A DNA stretch of 18,687 bases from Victivallales bacterium (GCA_017964325.1 JAGCSE010000064.1:1-18687), one strand, 5' to 3'. Counted from the stretch's first letter, positions 8,979 through 16,695 are shown. Numbers and translations: made by a program. Notes: generated by a model not told the origin, from the letters alone.

Positions 8979-9237
8979 CTCCTGCTTTGTTTTATTATGT
9001 ATATAGATTATTATATTTTATGTTTAATCTATATAGCTTCATAAAACGATTCATTTTTTAAGAAAAACAACATTTCATGGAAAAAGCATTCCTCTCTAAC
9101 ATAATTCACTTTTATGTAAAATAAACCTGCCTCCGCTCCATTTTTCTTTTTTTTCCCTCCCATCTTTCCCTTTTTTCATTTTCAGGCTGTATATTGTCCA
9201 TAATTGTATTTTCTTAAACACAGCAGGAGAAACCATC
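8979..9237. other. Divergent AT-rich intergenic region with polypyrimidine tract
   Basis: This region separates the minus-strand mannosidase from the plus-strand amidohydrolase, so promoters for both should lie here. It holds the inverted repeat at 9000-9035 and a nearly pure pyrimidine stretch at about 9136-9177 on the plus strand (runs of T and C broken by two A). Just before the amidohydrolase, CATAAT at 9199-9204 could be a -10 box, but no convincing -35 accompanies it. No open frame of note is present. Confidence 0.6.
9000..9035 (-). promoter_or_regulatory. Perfect 11-bp inverted repeat around a TATAAT box, candidate operator of the mannosidase gene
   Basis: TATATAGATTA (9000-9010) and its exact reverse complement TAATCTATATA (9025-9035) are separated by 14 bases. 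On the minus strand a perfect TATAAT (9015-9010) overlaps the inner end of one arm and the spacer. That is where a repressor would block a promoter reading toward the mannosidase start, 28 bases away. No good -35 box is visible at the usual distance. Arms this AT-rich can arise by chance in AT-rich spacers, but 11 perfect pairs is more than expected. The alternative is a weak hairpin in the transcript leader. Confidence 0.45.
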
Positions 9238-10560
9238 ATGAGAACAAAAGAACAGCTTATCAAAGACGTTTTAGCGGCCATCGACGCCAACCGCGAACAG
9301 ATCATCAATATCGGTACATCCGTCTGGAAGAATCCAGAGCCAGGCTACAAGGAGTTCAAAACCTCCGACCTTGCCGCAAAAACGCTTGAAAGCATTGGAC
9401 TTACACCAAAACGCAATCTGTCCATCACTGGCATGAGGGCAGATTTGGACGGCGCCAAACCAGGCCCGTCGCTCGCCATCTGCGGCGAAATGGACTCCCT
9501 TATCATCCCAACGCATCCCGAATGCGATCCCGCCACGGGAGCCGCCCACGCTTGCGGACACAATTCCCACATCGCCTCCATGCTCGGAGCCGCCATCGGA
9601 CTCGTCAAGGCGAACGCGAAGAAAGACATTTCGGGCAAAATCGCTTTCATCCCTTGCCCCGCAGAGGAATGCATCGAAATCGAATGGCGTAACAAGCTTA
9701 TAAAAGAAGGTAAAATCAAGGCGTTGGGCGGAAAGGCATCCATGATTCTGGAAGGTGTGTTTGACGACATCGACATGTCCATCATGAACCATCTGTCAGG
9801 CGGCAGCTATGGAGCAACAGACCACAATGGATTCTGCATGAAGGTCGTGACGTTCCATGGAAAAAGCGCCCATGCGGCAGGCGGCCCGCAGCATTCCATC
9901 AACGCTTTGAGTGCAGCAAATCTCGCCCTTCACGCACTCGCACTGCTCCGCGAAACATACTCTGGTGACCGCTTCATCCGTTCACACGGCATTCTCACCC
10001 ATGGCGGCGAATCCGTCAACATCATTCCTGACAGCGTCACTATCGAATATCAGCTACGCGCCGAAAAACTGGACAAAATCCGTGTGCTTTCGGACAAGTT
10101 CGACCAATGTATGCGCGGTTGCGCCATGGCCATTGGATGCACTGTAGATATCACGACAACAGCAGGTTATATGCCGCTGGCAAATGACGATGAACTCTGC
10201 AACTGCTTCTCCGATGTCGTGCCCATCGCCGATCCTGCCGCACAGCGGCCGACTTGCAAGAGTGGCTTCTCCATGGGCTCCACTGACATGGGCGACCTCT
10301 CCGTCATCATGCCAGCCATCCACGGCTACTGCCCAGGCGCCGCAGGAACCGGCCATGGGACAGACTACCGCATCGTCGATCCTGAACACGCATACATCGT
10401 CAACTCCAAGATACTCGCCCTCATGGCGATAGACCTCCTCTACGGAGACGCCGCCCGCGGCAAGAAAGTCGCCGCCCGCAAGGCCAACTGCCTGCCCATC
10501 GCCAAATACCGTGAAATCATGGACTCCTTCACCAGCTTCTCGACGACGGCGAAGCCGTAA
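9238..10560 (+). CDS. M20-family metal-dependent amidohydrolase (M20D, aminobenzoyl-glutamate/aminoacyl-amide hydrolase type)
   Basis: Cytoplasmic metal-dependent amidase/peptidase, 440 residues, with no signal peptide. GEMDSL at 83-88 and HACGHNSH at 104-111 are the metal-site motifs of the M20D group. PAEE at 141-144 gives the catalytic/metal glutamates, and GKSAHAA at 208-214 begins the lid domain. STDMGDLS with the following GHGTDY segment is typical of AbgB-like and related amidohydrolases. The more common M20D motif is HACGHD; here Asn replaces Asp, as in some AbgB relatives. Likely substrates are N-acylated or amide-linked amino acids or p-aminobenzoyl-glutamate-like compounds, but the sequence does not decide. 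AGGAG at 9225-9229 sits 8 bases before the ATG. It is probably a single-gene unit, divergent from the mannosidase and followed by a 311-base spacer. Confidence 0.92.
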   Translation: MRTKEQLIKDVLAAIDANREQIINIGTSVWKNPEPGYKEFKTSDLAAKTLESIGLTPKRNLSITGMRADLDGAKPGPSLAICGEMDSLIIPTHPECDPATGAAHACGHNSHIASMLGAAIGLVKANAKKDISGKIAFIPCPAEECIEIEWRNKLIKEGKIKALGGKASMILEGVFDDIDMSIMNHLSGGSYGATDHNGFCMKVVTFHGKSAHAAGGPQHSINALSAANLALHALALLRETYSGDRFIRSHGILTHGGESVNIIPDSVTIEYQLRAEKLDKIRVLSDKFDQCMRGCAMAIGCTVDITTTAGYMPLANDDELCNCFSDVVPIADPAAQRPTCKSGFSMGSTDMGDLSVIMPAIHGYCPGAAGTGHGTDYRIVDPEHAYIVNSKILALMAIDLLYGDAARGKKVAARKANCLPIAKYREIMDSFTSFSTTAKP

Positions 10561-10586
10561 AAGATTTGGTTAATAATATGCCATGA

Positions 10587-10655
10587 CTCACGTCTCACGT
10601 CTCACGTCTTACATTTCCTTCTGCTTTTGAAATAAGACATGAGATGAGACGTGAG
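10587..10655. repeat. Inverted pair of 7-bp tandem arrays (CTCACGT)
   Basis: The left arm has three exact CTCACGT heptamers (10587-10607) and a variant CTTACAT (10608-10614). After a loop of about 21 bases the right arm (10633-10655) is the reverse complement of a similar array, CTCACGT-CTCAT-CTCATGT-CTTA. It pairs with the left arm (10587-10611) over nearly its whole length apart from a 2-base difference and one mismatch. Transcribed, this would fold into a long stem. It lies 26 bases after the amidohydrolase stop. It could act as a transcript-end stabiliser or terminator-like structure, though no T-run follows directly. Confidence 0.7.
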
Positions 10656-10744
10656 CAGGAAAATCTTTATCACAATAACTTTAGCCTCAACCTCAGGAGA
10701 CAAACAATATTCAATAGACTTTTTTGAAGAAAATACACATAATG

Positions 10745-10772
10745 CCCCCCAATTTATTTGAATTAAGGGGGG
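10745..10772. terminator. C6/G6 hairpin, possible terminator-like element
   Basis: Six C (10745-10750) pair with six G (10767-10772). AATT inside each arm can extend the stem if two bases bulge. The downstream sequence is GTATTATTTT rather than a clean T-run. It could be the real terminator of the amidohydrolase transcript or a structure in the potA leader. The role is uncertain. Confidence 0.35.
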
Positions 10773-10871
10773 TGGGTATTATTTTAAATACAACACTTTT
10801 TTCACCCTAAATTACTTTTTTATGAAACCCCCTCCCATTCACCTTTAAAATCATGGAGTGCGCACAGAACG

Positions 10872-12074
10872 ATGAAGGAAATTCTGCGCTTTGAGAATAT
10901 TACGAAACGCTACGGCCAGAATACCGTGCTCGACAATGTGACGCTTTCCATAAATGAAGGTGAAGTGTTTTCCCTTTTGGGGCCCAGCGGCTGCGGAAAA
11001 ACAACCCTCCTCCGAATCTGCGGTGGCTTTGAAATTCCAGATGCAGGTCGCGTAATTCTCGACGGTGTCGACATTTCCGAAATTCCCGCCAATAAACGTG
11101 CTGTTCGTACCGTCTTCCAGAACTATGCTCTCTTTCCGCACATGACCGTATGGGAAAACATCGCCTTCGGTCTCAAGGCGACTGGCGTGGACAACGCCAC
11201 CATCTTGGCAGAAGTTCCTAAATATCTTGAACTTGTGCAGTTGACAGGCTATGAGTCCCGCAAGCCAGGCCAGCTCTCCGGCGGTCAGCGCCAGCGTGTC
11301 GCCATCGCACGTGCTCTCATCACAAAGCCAAAAGTCCTCCTTTTGGACGAACCGCTCGCAGCATTGGACCTCAAGCTCCGCCAACGAATGCTCATCGAGC
11401 TGGACACCATCCATGACGATGTCGGCATCACTTTCATTTTTGTCACTCATGACCAGCAGGAGGCCATGAGCATCAGCGACCACATCGCCGTCTTCCGCGC
11501 AGGCAAACTGGAGCAGATCGGCACGCCGCCCGAACTCTATGAGGCTCCGCGCACCAGTTTCGTCGCCGCCTTCATCGGTGACACCAATTTCTTCGAAGGG
11601 CATGTCGCTTCCGTCGAAGGCGATTACTGCAAACTAAAAATTGACAACTTCCCCACCATCAATCTCTACAACGACAAAAAGGTTCATGTCGGCGAAAAAA
11701 TCCATGTCTCCATCCGTCCTGAAAAATTCATGATTTCACTGAACAAGCCAGAAAAGACGGACGCCAATACGAACATCCTCCACGGCAAGGTTGAGGAGGT
11801 CATTTATCTCGGACCACATACGCGATATTGGATTCGCGTCGATGATTGGCGCGTATCCGTCGTCCAGCAGCATTTCGGATTCGCACTTGATGAACGACGA
11901 ATAAAATGGGACGACGACGTCTGGCTGAAATTCGAAGCCGACAACGCGTACATGCTCGAACACTACACGGAAGCCGACGAAGACCTTCTGGCCTTGCCGG
12001 ACACCGAAGAAGAAGTGGAAGAACAGCCCCCCGAAGCCCCCGAACCTGTTAAAACCGAGAAGCAAGAAGAATGA
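10872..12074 (+). CDS. potA: Spermidine/putrescine ABC transporter ATPase PotA
   Basis: ATP-hydrolysing subunit of the polyamine importer, at the inner face of the membrane; 400 residues. Walker A is GPSGCGKT (37-44), the Q-loop is at VFQNYALFPH (81-90), the signature LSGGQ is at 135-139, Walker B is VLLLDE (155-160), and the switch histidine is His193 in VTHDQQEA. After about residue 235 comes the TOBE-type regulatory domain usual for PotA. The last 35 or so residues form an acidic, proline- and glutamate-rich tail that E. coli PotA lacks. The start has only a distant GGAG (10855-10858), 13 bases upstream, so initiation may be weak. The stop overlaps the potB start by 4 bases (ATGA). Operon order A-B-C-D matches the E. 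coli system and supports the polyamine call. Confidence 0.95.
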   Translation: MKEILRFENITKRYGQNTVLDNVTLSINEGEVFSLLGPSGCGKTTLLRICGGFEIPDAGRVILDGVDISEIPANKRAVRTVFQNYALFPHMTVWENIAFGLKATGVDNATILAEVPKYLELVQLTGYESRKPGQLSGGQRQRVAIARALITKPKVLLLDEPLAALDLKLRQRMLIELDTIHDDVGITFIFVTHDQQEAMSISDHIAVFRAGKLEQIGTPPELYEAPRTSFVAAFIGDTNFFEGHVASVEGDYCKLKIDNFPTINLYNDKKVHVGEKIHVSIRPEKFMISLNKPEKTDANTNILHGKVEEVIYLGPHTRYWIRVDDWRVSVVQQHFGFALDERRIKWDDDVWLKFEADNAYMLEHYTEADEDLLALPDTEEEVEEQPPEAPEPVKTEKQEE

Positions 12075-12931
12075 AAATACGGAAATTCGTCAACTGGATT
12101 ATTGGAGCGCCCTCTTTTGTCTGGTTAGTCGTCTTCTACGCCATCCCCATGGTGCTTGTGTTCCTCATCGCCTTTCGTCCCGTCGATGCAAATGGCGGAA
12201 TTGGAGATGGTTGGACACTTAAAACATGGTTCGATCTACGTAATCCAAGCTATCCGTCCATCATCTGGCGGACGCTTTGGCAAGGTGTCGTTTCCACCGC
12301 AGCCTGCGTCCTCATCTCCATTCCAATCAGCTACCAGCTCTCGCGCATGACCAGCAAGCTGAAAAACGCCTTCCTGCTGCTCATCATCGTCCCATTCTGG
12401 ACAAATTTCCTCATCCGCATTTTTGCATGGAAGATGTTTCTGCATCCGCAGGGTGCCTTTAAGCATCTCCTTGTCCTTATTGGACTTGCAGACGATTCGA
12501 CGATTCTTCTCTACAACCAGTGGGCCGTCCTCGTCGTCATGATCTACACCTACCTGCCGTTCGCCGTCCTGCCAATCTACACAGCAGCCGAAAAATTTGA
12601 TTTCTCGCTTCTTGACGCCGCCAAAGACTTGGGCGCCAGCTCTTTCTACGCTTTCCGCCGTGTCTTCCTCCCGGCCATCAGCAACGGCATCGGAACAGCC
12701 GTCATGGTCGTGCTCATTCCCGCTCTCGGAGCCTATCTGATTCCGGATTTGGTCGGCGGCCCGACTTCAGAACTCATCGGCGACAAAATCGCCCAACGTG
12801 TTTTCACAGACCGTAACCTCCCGCACGCCAGTGCCTTGTCCGCACTGCTAATGTTCGTAGTGTTCCTCCCGCTTGTCTTGACGAAATGGATCAAGACCAT
12901 GCAGGAAAAACGCAAAAAATCCGAACAGTAA
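12071..12931 (+). CDS. potB: Spermidine/putrescine ABC transporter permease PotB
   Basis: Inner-membrane permease, 286 residues. The first helix is near 15-35, preceded by a short basic N-terminus. Several further hydrophobic segments follow, and the EAA-type loop LLDAAKDLGASSFYAFRRVFLP is in the expected place before the last two helices. The GAYLIPDLVGGP segment is a recognisable feature of PotB-type permeases. It is translationally coupled to potA by the ATGA overlap at 12071-12074. potC begins 14 bases after its stop. It forms the channel with PotC and is driven by PotA. Confidence 0.95.
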   Translation: MKIRKFVNWIIGAPSFVWLVVFYAIPMVLVFLIAFRPVDANGGIGDGWTLKTWFDLRNPSYPSIIWRTLWQGVVSTAACVLISIPISYQLSRMTSKLKNAFLLLIIVPFWTNFLIRIFAWKMFLHPQGAFKHLLVLIGLADDSTILLYNQWAVLVVMIYTYLPFAVLPIYTAAEKFDFSLLDAAKDLGASSFYAFRRVFLPAISNGIGTAVMVVLIPALGAYLIPDLVGGPTSELIGDKIAQRVFTDRNLPHASALSALLMFVVFLPLVLTKWIKTMQEKRKKSEQ

Positions 12932-12945
12932 GGAGACACGCCGCC

Positions 12946-13779
12946 ATGAAAGTCATCCGCCACAGCCGCATCCCCTTCATTGTCACGCTCTTGACGCTCG
13001 TGTTCCTTTACACGCCGCTCGTCGTCGTCGCCATCGCATCCTTCAACGCAAGCAAATACGGCGGCGAATGGACGCATTTCACATGGAAATGGTACAGGCA
13101 GCTTTTCCATGAACCCGACATCTGGAACGCGCTCGCCAAAACGCTTCTCATCGCCTTCATTTCCACCGTCATCTCCACCATTCTCGGCACGCTCAGCGCA
13201 CTGGCGTTGCACCGCTCGGAAAGCAAACTGAAGGCCATCTACTACGCATTGGTCCATACGCCGCTCGTCGTGCCCGACATCCTGCAGGGCATCAGCCTCC
13301 TGCTGCTCTTCGTCACAATCTTCAGCGTCTGCAACCCGCTGCTGAAAAATTTCGGCATCAATCTCGACCTTGGCCTGACCACCATCATCATTGCCCATGT
13401 CACGTTCTGCATGAGCTATGTGACAATGGTCGTGCTCGAACGGCTGCATGAATTCGACACTTCGCTCCTGGAGGCCGCGCAGGACCTCGGCGCCTCCGGA
13501 CTATACACATTCTTCCACATTACGCTTCCGCTCATCCTGCCGGGCATCGTCGCGGGGGCTCTCTTCGCGTTCATGCTTTCATTCGATGATTTCGTCATTA
13601 CCTTCTTCGTCAAAGGCGCTGGAGACACCACACTTCCCGTCTATATCCAAAGCGCCATCCGCCATGGCAAGAACACACAGGTGCTAAATGCGCTGTCTGT
13701 TGTTTTCCTGATTCTTACATTCGTTATCGTCTTTGCCGGCCAAAAACTACTAACCATGAAAACGGAGGACAAAAAATGA
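12946..13779 (+). CDS. potC: Spermidine/putrescine ABC transporter permease PotC
   Basis: Second permease of the importer, 277 residues from the ATG at 12946. I chose this start because AAGGAG (12930-12935) lies 10 bases ahead. An in-frame ATG at 12886 would sit inside potB and lacks such a site. The sequence begins with a short basic stretch and a first helix at about 10-30. The EAA loop is LLEAAQDLGASGLYTFFHITLP, followed by the family segment 'AFMLSFDDFVITFFVKG', a hallmark of PotC-type permeases. The stop overlaps the potD start by 4 bases (13776-13779). Confidence 0.95.
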   Translation: MKVIRHSRIPFIVTLLTLVFLYTPLVVVAIASFNASKYGGEWTHFTWKWYRQLFHEPDIWNALAKTLLIAFISTVISTILGTLSALALHRSESKLKAIYYALVHTPLVVPDILQGISLLLLFVTIFSVCNPLLKNFGINLDLGLTTIIIAHVTFCMSYVTMVVLERLHEFDTSLLEAAQDLGASGLYTFFHITLPLILPGIVAGALFAFMLSFDDFVITFFVKGAGDTTLPVYIQSAIRHGKNTQVLNALSVVFLILTFVIVFAGQKLLTMKTEDKK

Positions 13780-14813
13780 AACACACCCTTGTTTCCTGCA
13801 CACTCGCCTTGATTGCCGTCGTCTGCCTGGTCTCCTGCGGCAAGCCCAAGCAGACTCTCCATATCTACAATTGGGGCGACTATCTCGCTGACAGCGTCAT
13901 CGAAAAATTCGAAAAAGAGTTCGACTGCAAGGTCAAAGTCGATGTATTCGACTCCAACGAAGCCATGTACGCCAAGTTGAAAGCAGGCGCAGGTGGCTAT
14001 GACATCGTCGTCCCCTCCTCTTATATGGCCAAGCCCATGTACGAGCAAGGCATGATCCGCGACCTTGACATATCGTTGTTGCCCAACGTCAAACAGTATT
14101 TCGACCAATCCTACAAGGACCTCTGCCTGGATAAGGATATGACCTATACAGTCCCCTATTTCTGCAGTTTCACAGGCATCGGATATGATCCAGAAAAGGT
14201 TCCGGATTTCGAGCCATCATGGCACATGTTCGAGAAGGCGTCCATCGTCAAGCATTGCAGCCTCCTCAACGACCAGCGTGAAACCATCGGCGCCGCACTG
14301 CTGACGCTCGGCTATGATGTCAATTCCACCGATCAGGCCCAGATTGACGCGGCAGTCGAACTCGTCAACAAATGGAAGAAGAACATCGCCAAATTCGAGG
14401 TCGATGATGCCAAACGCGCCCTTGCAACTGGCGAATTCTACCTTGTTCACAACTACAGCGGTGACATGATCCAAGTCTCCATGGAAAAGCCCAACATCAA
14501 ATTCGTCATTCCGAAGGAAGGCGGCACCGTCACATTCGACTGCTTCGCCATCATGTCCAACAGCCCCAATGCCAAGCTCGCACATGATTTCATCAATTTC
14601 ATGTATCGTCCTGACATCTCTGCCGAAAACATGAATGAAATCGGCTACGTCTCCCCCAATACAGAAGCTGTAAAGCTCGTGTCTGACGATATGAAGGATA
14701 ATCCCGTCTTCAATCTCCCCGCTGAAGAACGCGCAAGATGCAAACCGCTCCTCGACCTCGGCGCAGACAACGAAAAATACACCAAGGCGTGGGATAAGAT
14801 CCGCGAAGAATAA
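13776..14813 (+). CDS. potD: Spermidine/putrescine-binding lipoprotein PotD
   Basis: Polyamine-binding protein that delivers substrate to PotBC; 345 residues. The signal peptide ends in the lipobox LVSC with the lipidated cysteine at 21, so it is membrane-anchored rather than free as in E. coli. The mature part begins QTLHIYNWGDYLADSVIEKF, a conserved PotD/PotF opening. Next comes the GYDIVVPSSYM segment, and 'YTVPYFCSFTGIGYDPEKV' near residue 125 is also family-typical. It is coupled to potC through an ATGA overlap and is the last gene of the operon, followed by a strong hairpin. Putrescine versus spermidine preference is not readable with certainty. Confidence 0.95.
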   Translation: MKHTLVSCTLALIAVVCLVSCGKPKQTLHIYNWGDYLADSVIEKFEKEFDCKVKVDVFDSNEAMYAKLKAGAGGYDIVVPSSYMAKPMYEQGMIRDLDISLLPNVKQYFDQSYKDLCLDKDMTYTVPYFCSFTGIGYDPEKVPDFEPSWHMFEKASIVKHCSLLNDQRETIGAALLTLGYDVNSTDQAQIDAAVELVNKWKKNIAKFEVDDAKRALATGEFYLVHNYSGDMIQVSMEKPNIKFVIPKEGGTVTFDCFAIMSNSPNAKLAHDFINFMYRPDISAENMNEIGYVSPNTEAVKLVSDDMKDNPVFNLPAEERARCKPLLDLGADNEKYTKAWDKIREE

Positions 14814-14837
14814 AATGCTCATGGCATAAAACCGTAC

Positions 14838-14876
14838 CTTCACGCCGCCAGTGCTCATCCACTGCGCGGCGTGAAG
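14838..14876 (+). terminator. Strong GC-rich hairpin after potD
   Basis: CTTCACGCCGC (14838-14848) pairs perfectly with GCGGCGTGAAG (14866-14876). The inner CAGTG (14849-14853) pairs with CACTG (14860-14864) across a 6-base loop, with one bulged C. That makes about 16 base pairs beginning 24 bases after the potD stop. No clear T-run follows, so it may stop transcription with help or protect the 3' end of the pot transcript. Confidence 0.65.
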
Positions 14877-14905
14877 CAATTAACTCACATAAAGCATCAT
14901 AGCCA

Positions 14906-14952
14906 TTCTAGAGAGGTTCTAGAATTTCTAGAATTTCTAGAGGTTCTATTCC
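14906..14952 (+). repeat. 9-bp tandem repeat (TTCTAGAAT-like) containing the ispE ribosome binding site
   Basis: Units are TTCTAGAGAGG (14906-14916, two bases longer), TTCTAGAAT (14917-14925), TTCTAGAAT (14926-14934), TTCTAGAGG (14935-14943) and the degenerate TTCTATTCC (14944-14952), which ends directly at the ispE ATG. AGAGG at 14939-14943 is the only ribosome-binding-like sequence at suitable distance (9 bases) and is part of the fourth unit. The core TTTCTAG is shared with the 8-bp array at 1383-1422. Confidence 0.75.
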
Positions 14953-15783
14953 ATGAAAACCTGTGCGAAAATCAACCTATTTCTAAAAGTGCTCGGTACT
15001 CGGCCAGACGGTTACCATGAACTGGAAACCGTATTTCTGCCGATACCAGAACTTTATGATGATGTGACCGTCACGTTTTCAGACAAAAAGGAGCTGTCGT
15101 TTTCCTGCAATCTCGCAGAACTGAACACACAAGACAACCTCTGCCTGAAAGCAGCCCATGCCTTCTGTGCCATGACAGCCACAGAGCCGTATTTCCATGT
15201 CTCGCTCACGAAACGCATTCCCGTCGCAGCCGGACTCGGCGGCGGCTCATCAGATGCGGCCGCAACGCTTCTTCAGCTCAACCAGTTGATTTCCAAGCCA
15301 TTGTCACGAGATGCACTCGTCCGGCTCGCAGCCTCCGTCGGCGCGGATGTCCCCTTCTTCCTGAATCCGACACCATCCGCCGCCACAGGCATCGGCGATG
15401 TTCTCTCGCCAATCACCATTTCAACCAAGCTCAACGTGCTCGTTGCCTCGCCTGGCATACCAATTCCCGTGAAATGGGCCTACGACCATTGCAAGTCACA
15501 GCCAACCGTTACTTTGCAGGATTTTCTCCAAACATGCGCTGCGAAAGATGCGGAAGCCATCGCCAAACTCTGCCATAACGATTTGGAATACGCCATTTTC
15601 GATAAATTCCCCCTCCTCTGCATGATGCGGGATCAGCTTCTTGCAGAAGGCGCACTCTGTGTCCATGTTTCAGGCAGTGGCTCCTCCCTCTTCGCTCTCC
15701 TGCCGCAGCAAAATGCTCACGCAATCCGTGAGATTTTTAACGCAACCTTTCAGGATGTCCCTACGCTCACCGTCTCTCCATAA
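14953..15783 (+). CDS. ispE: 4-diphosphocytidyl-2-C-methyl-D-erythritol kinase
   Basis: Phosphorylates the 2-hydroxyl of CDP-methylerythritol in the MEP pathway to isoprenoid precursors; cytoplasmic. 276 residues, normal for the family. AKINLFLKV (5-13) holds the N-terminal lysine, RPDGYHELETVF (17-28) is a signature, and the GHMP ATP-binding loop is PVAAGLGGGSSDAAA (90-104), with the catalytic-type aspartate at 101. VSGSGSSLFAL near the C-terminus is the third GHMP motif. Translation begins right after the 9-bp repeat. The next gene follows in the same frame after a single TAA and a gap of 27 bases. Confidence 0.96.
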   Translation: MKTCAKINLFLKVLGTRPDGYHELETVFLPIPELYDDVTVTFSDKKELSFSCNLAELNTQDNLCLKAAHAFCAMTATEPYFHVSLTKRIPVAAGLGGGSSDAAATLLQLNQLISKPLSRDALVRLAASVGADVPFFLNPTPSAATGIGDVLSPITISTKLNVLVASPGIPIPVKWAYDHCKSQPTVTLQDFLQTCAAKDAEAIAKLCHNDLEYAIFDKFPLLCMMRDQLLAEGALCVHVSGSGSSLFALLPQQNAHAIREIFNATFQDVPTLTVSP

Positions 15784-15810
15784 CCTCCCACCAGCCAATG
15801 GTTTGATTTT

Positions 15811-16695
15811 TTGAACACTTCAGATTCCAATCTAACCCTTTTCGCTTGGAATGGCATTTCCTTCCAAGTTCCAAAACGTTGGGAACTCGCAGTCAACGAA
15901 CTCGTCAAGGGAGTCTCGCGAATCGTTCTCGAAGACGATTATGGCCCGCGTCTCGAAATCGACTGGACGACGCCGCGCTCCAAATCCGAAACAGAACGTT
16001 TCCGTAAACGTTCCCTCGAATACATCAAAATCATCGACGACAAATCATCATCCGTCAAGCCATTGGATAATCTTTCGGACGAATGGACGGCCCACTTGTA
16101 CCGTATGCCTGAAAATGCCTCTCTTGCAACTGCATACATGGTTCCCGCATCCACAGGAGACCCGTTCGTCTTCTTCCGAATCCATTTTTCAAAGGGCACA
16201 CCAGAAATTCCTGAAGCGACCAGCCGCAAAATCCTACGTTCTTTTTCATGGACAAAAGACGGCTCCGCCCAATGGGCATTCTATGATATTCGTTTCAAAC
16301 TTGACTGCTGTTTCCGCCTTGTCAGCGCCGCACTGCTGGCTGGCCAGAAACTTCTCGCCTTCGAATGGAAACTCCGCCGACTCTTTGTCTGGCATTTTTC
16401 CCTCGCCGACTACATCACCCGCAACTCCACGCCCGCCCAGTGGTGCGCGGATTTTCTCAACAAGTTCAAGCTGCTTCCAGCCCCCCGCTGGACGGCTGTC
16501 GATGACACGACACTTGTCGCCACTCGCAAAAAGCTTTATTTCCTTGGTCAATTCGAGGAAATCGGGCGCCTTTGTTACAAATACCATGCCATCTGCCAAC
16601 ATCTGCCCGAACAGAACATGATTCGGCTTGTCGTATTCAACTATCGCAGTAAAAAAGACCTGCAAAAACTTAAATCTGAAGATTTCCCATGCTGA
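15811..16695 (+). CDS. Uncharacterised protein, possible DUF1795/Mog1-PsbP-like fold
   Basis: I do not recognise this 294-residue protein. It has no signal peptide or clear membrane segment, so it is probably cytoplasmic. The N-terminal half opens with FAWNGISFQVPKRWEL, a 'G-hydrophobic-F-x-V/I-P-x-x-W' pattern like that of small alpha/beta domains of the DUF1795/Mog1/PsbP kind. A somewhat similar order of strands and helix recurs after about residue 155, so two related domains are possible. Both points are weak inference. The only usable start is TTG at 15811, with no ribosome binding site. The frame is the same as ispE, separated by one TAA and nine codons, which suggests coupling to ispE. 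The stop overlaps the fabG start by 7 bases (16689-16695). Codon use looks like the neighbours. It is very likely a real gene because it fills the space exactly. Confidence 0.75.
   Translation: MNTSDSNLTLFAWNGISFQVPKRWELAVNELVKGVSRIVLEDDYGPRLEIDWTTPRSKSETERFRKRSLEYIKIIDDKSSSVKPLDNLSDEWTAHLYRMPENASLATAYMVPASTGDPFVFFRIHFSKGTPEIPEATSRKILRSFSWTKDGSAQWAFYDIRFKLDCCFRLVSAALLAGQKLLAFEWKLRRLFVWHFSLADYITRNSTPAQWCADFLNKFKLLPAPRWTAVDDTTLVATRKKLYFLGQFEEIGRLCYKYHAICQHLPEQNMIRLVVFNYRSKKDLQKLKSEDFPC

Larger units (their letters stand above)
10561..10871. other. 311-base spacer between amidohydrolase and potA
   Basis: No gene is visible. From left to right the spacer holds an inverted array of heptamers (10587-10655), an AT-rich stretch, a hairpin of six C and six G (10745-10772), and T-rich runs up to the potA start. 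A promoter for potABCD is expected here, but no box pair with good spacing stands out. Confidence 0.6.

Noticed and set aside
10587..10655. CRISPR array
   Set aside because: Repeat units are 7 bp with no spacers and no cas genes in the window.
10851..11603. 250-codon minus-strand open frame
   Set aside because: Antisense to potA, which carries all ABC ATPase motifs in order.
12733..13449. 238-codon minus-strand open frame
   Set aside because: Antisense to potB and potC; the product is a low-complexity Asp/Glu/His-rich shadow.
10872..14813. Iron or phosphonate-type importer instead of polyamine
   Set aside because: The binding protein opening (IYNWGDYL), the PotC segment SFDDFVITFF and the A-B-C-D order all point to the polyamine family.
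15843..15889. Two small inverted repeats (CTTGGAA/TTCCAAG and AGTTCC/GGAACT)
   Set aside because: They lie inside coding sequence, are only 6-7 bp, and are within chance expectation.
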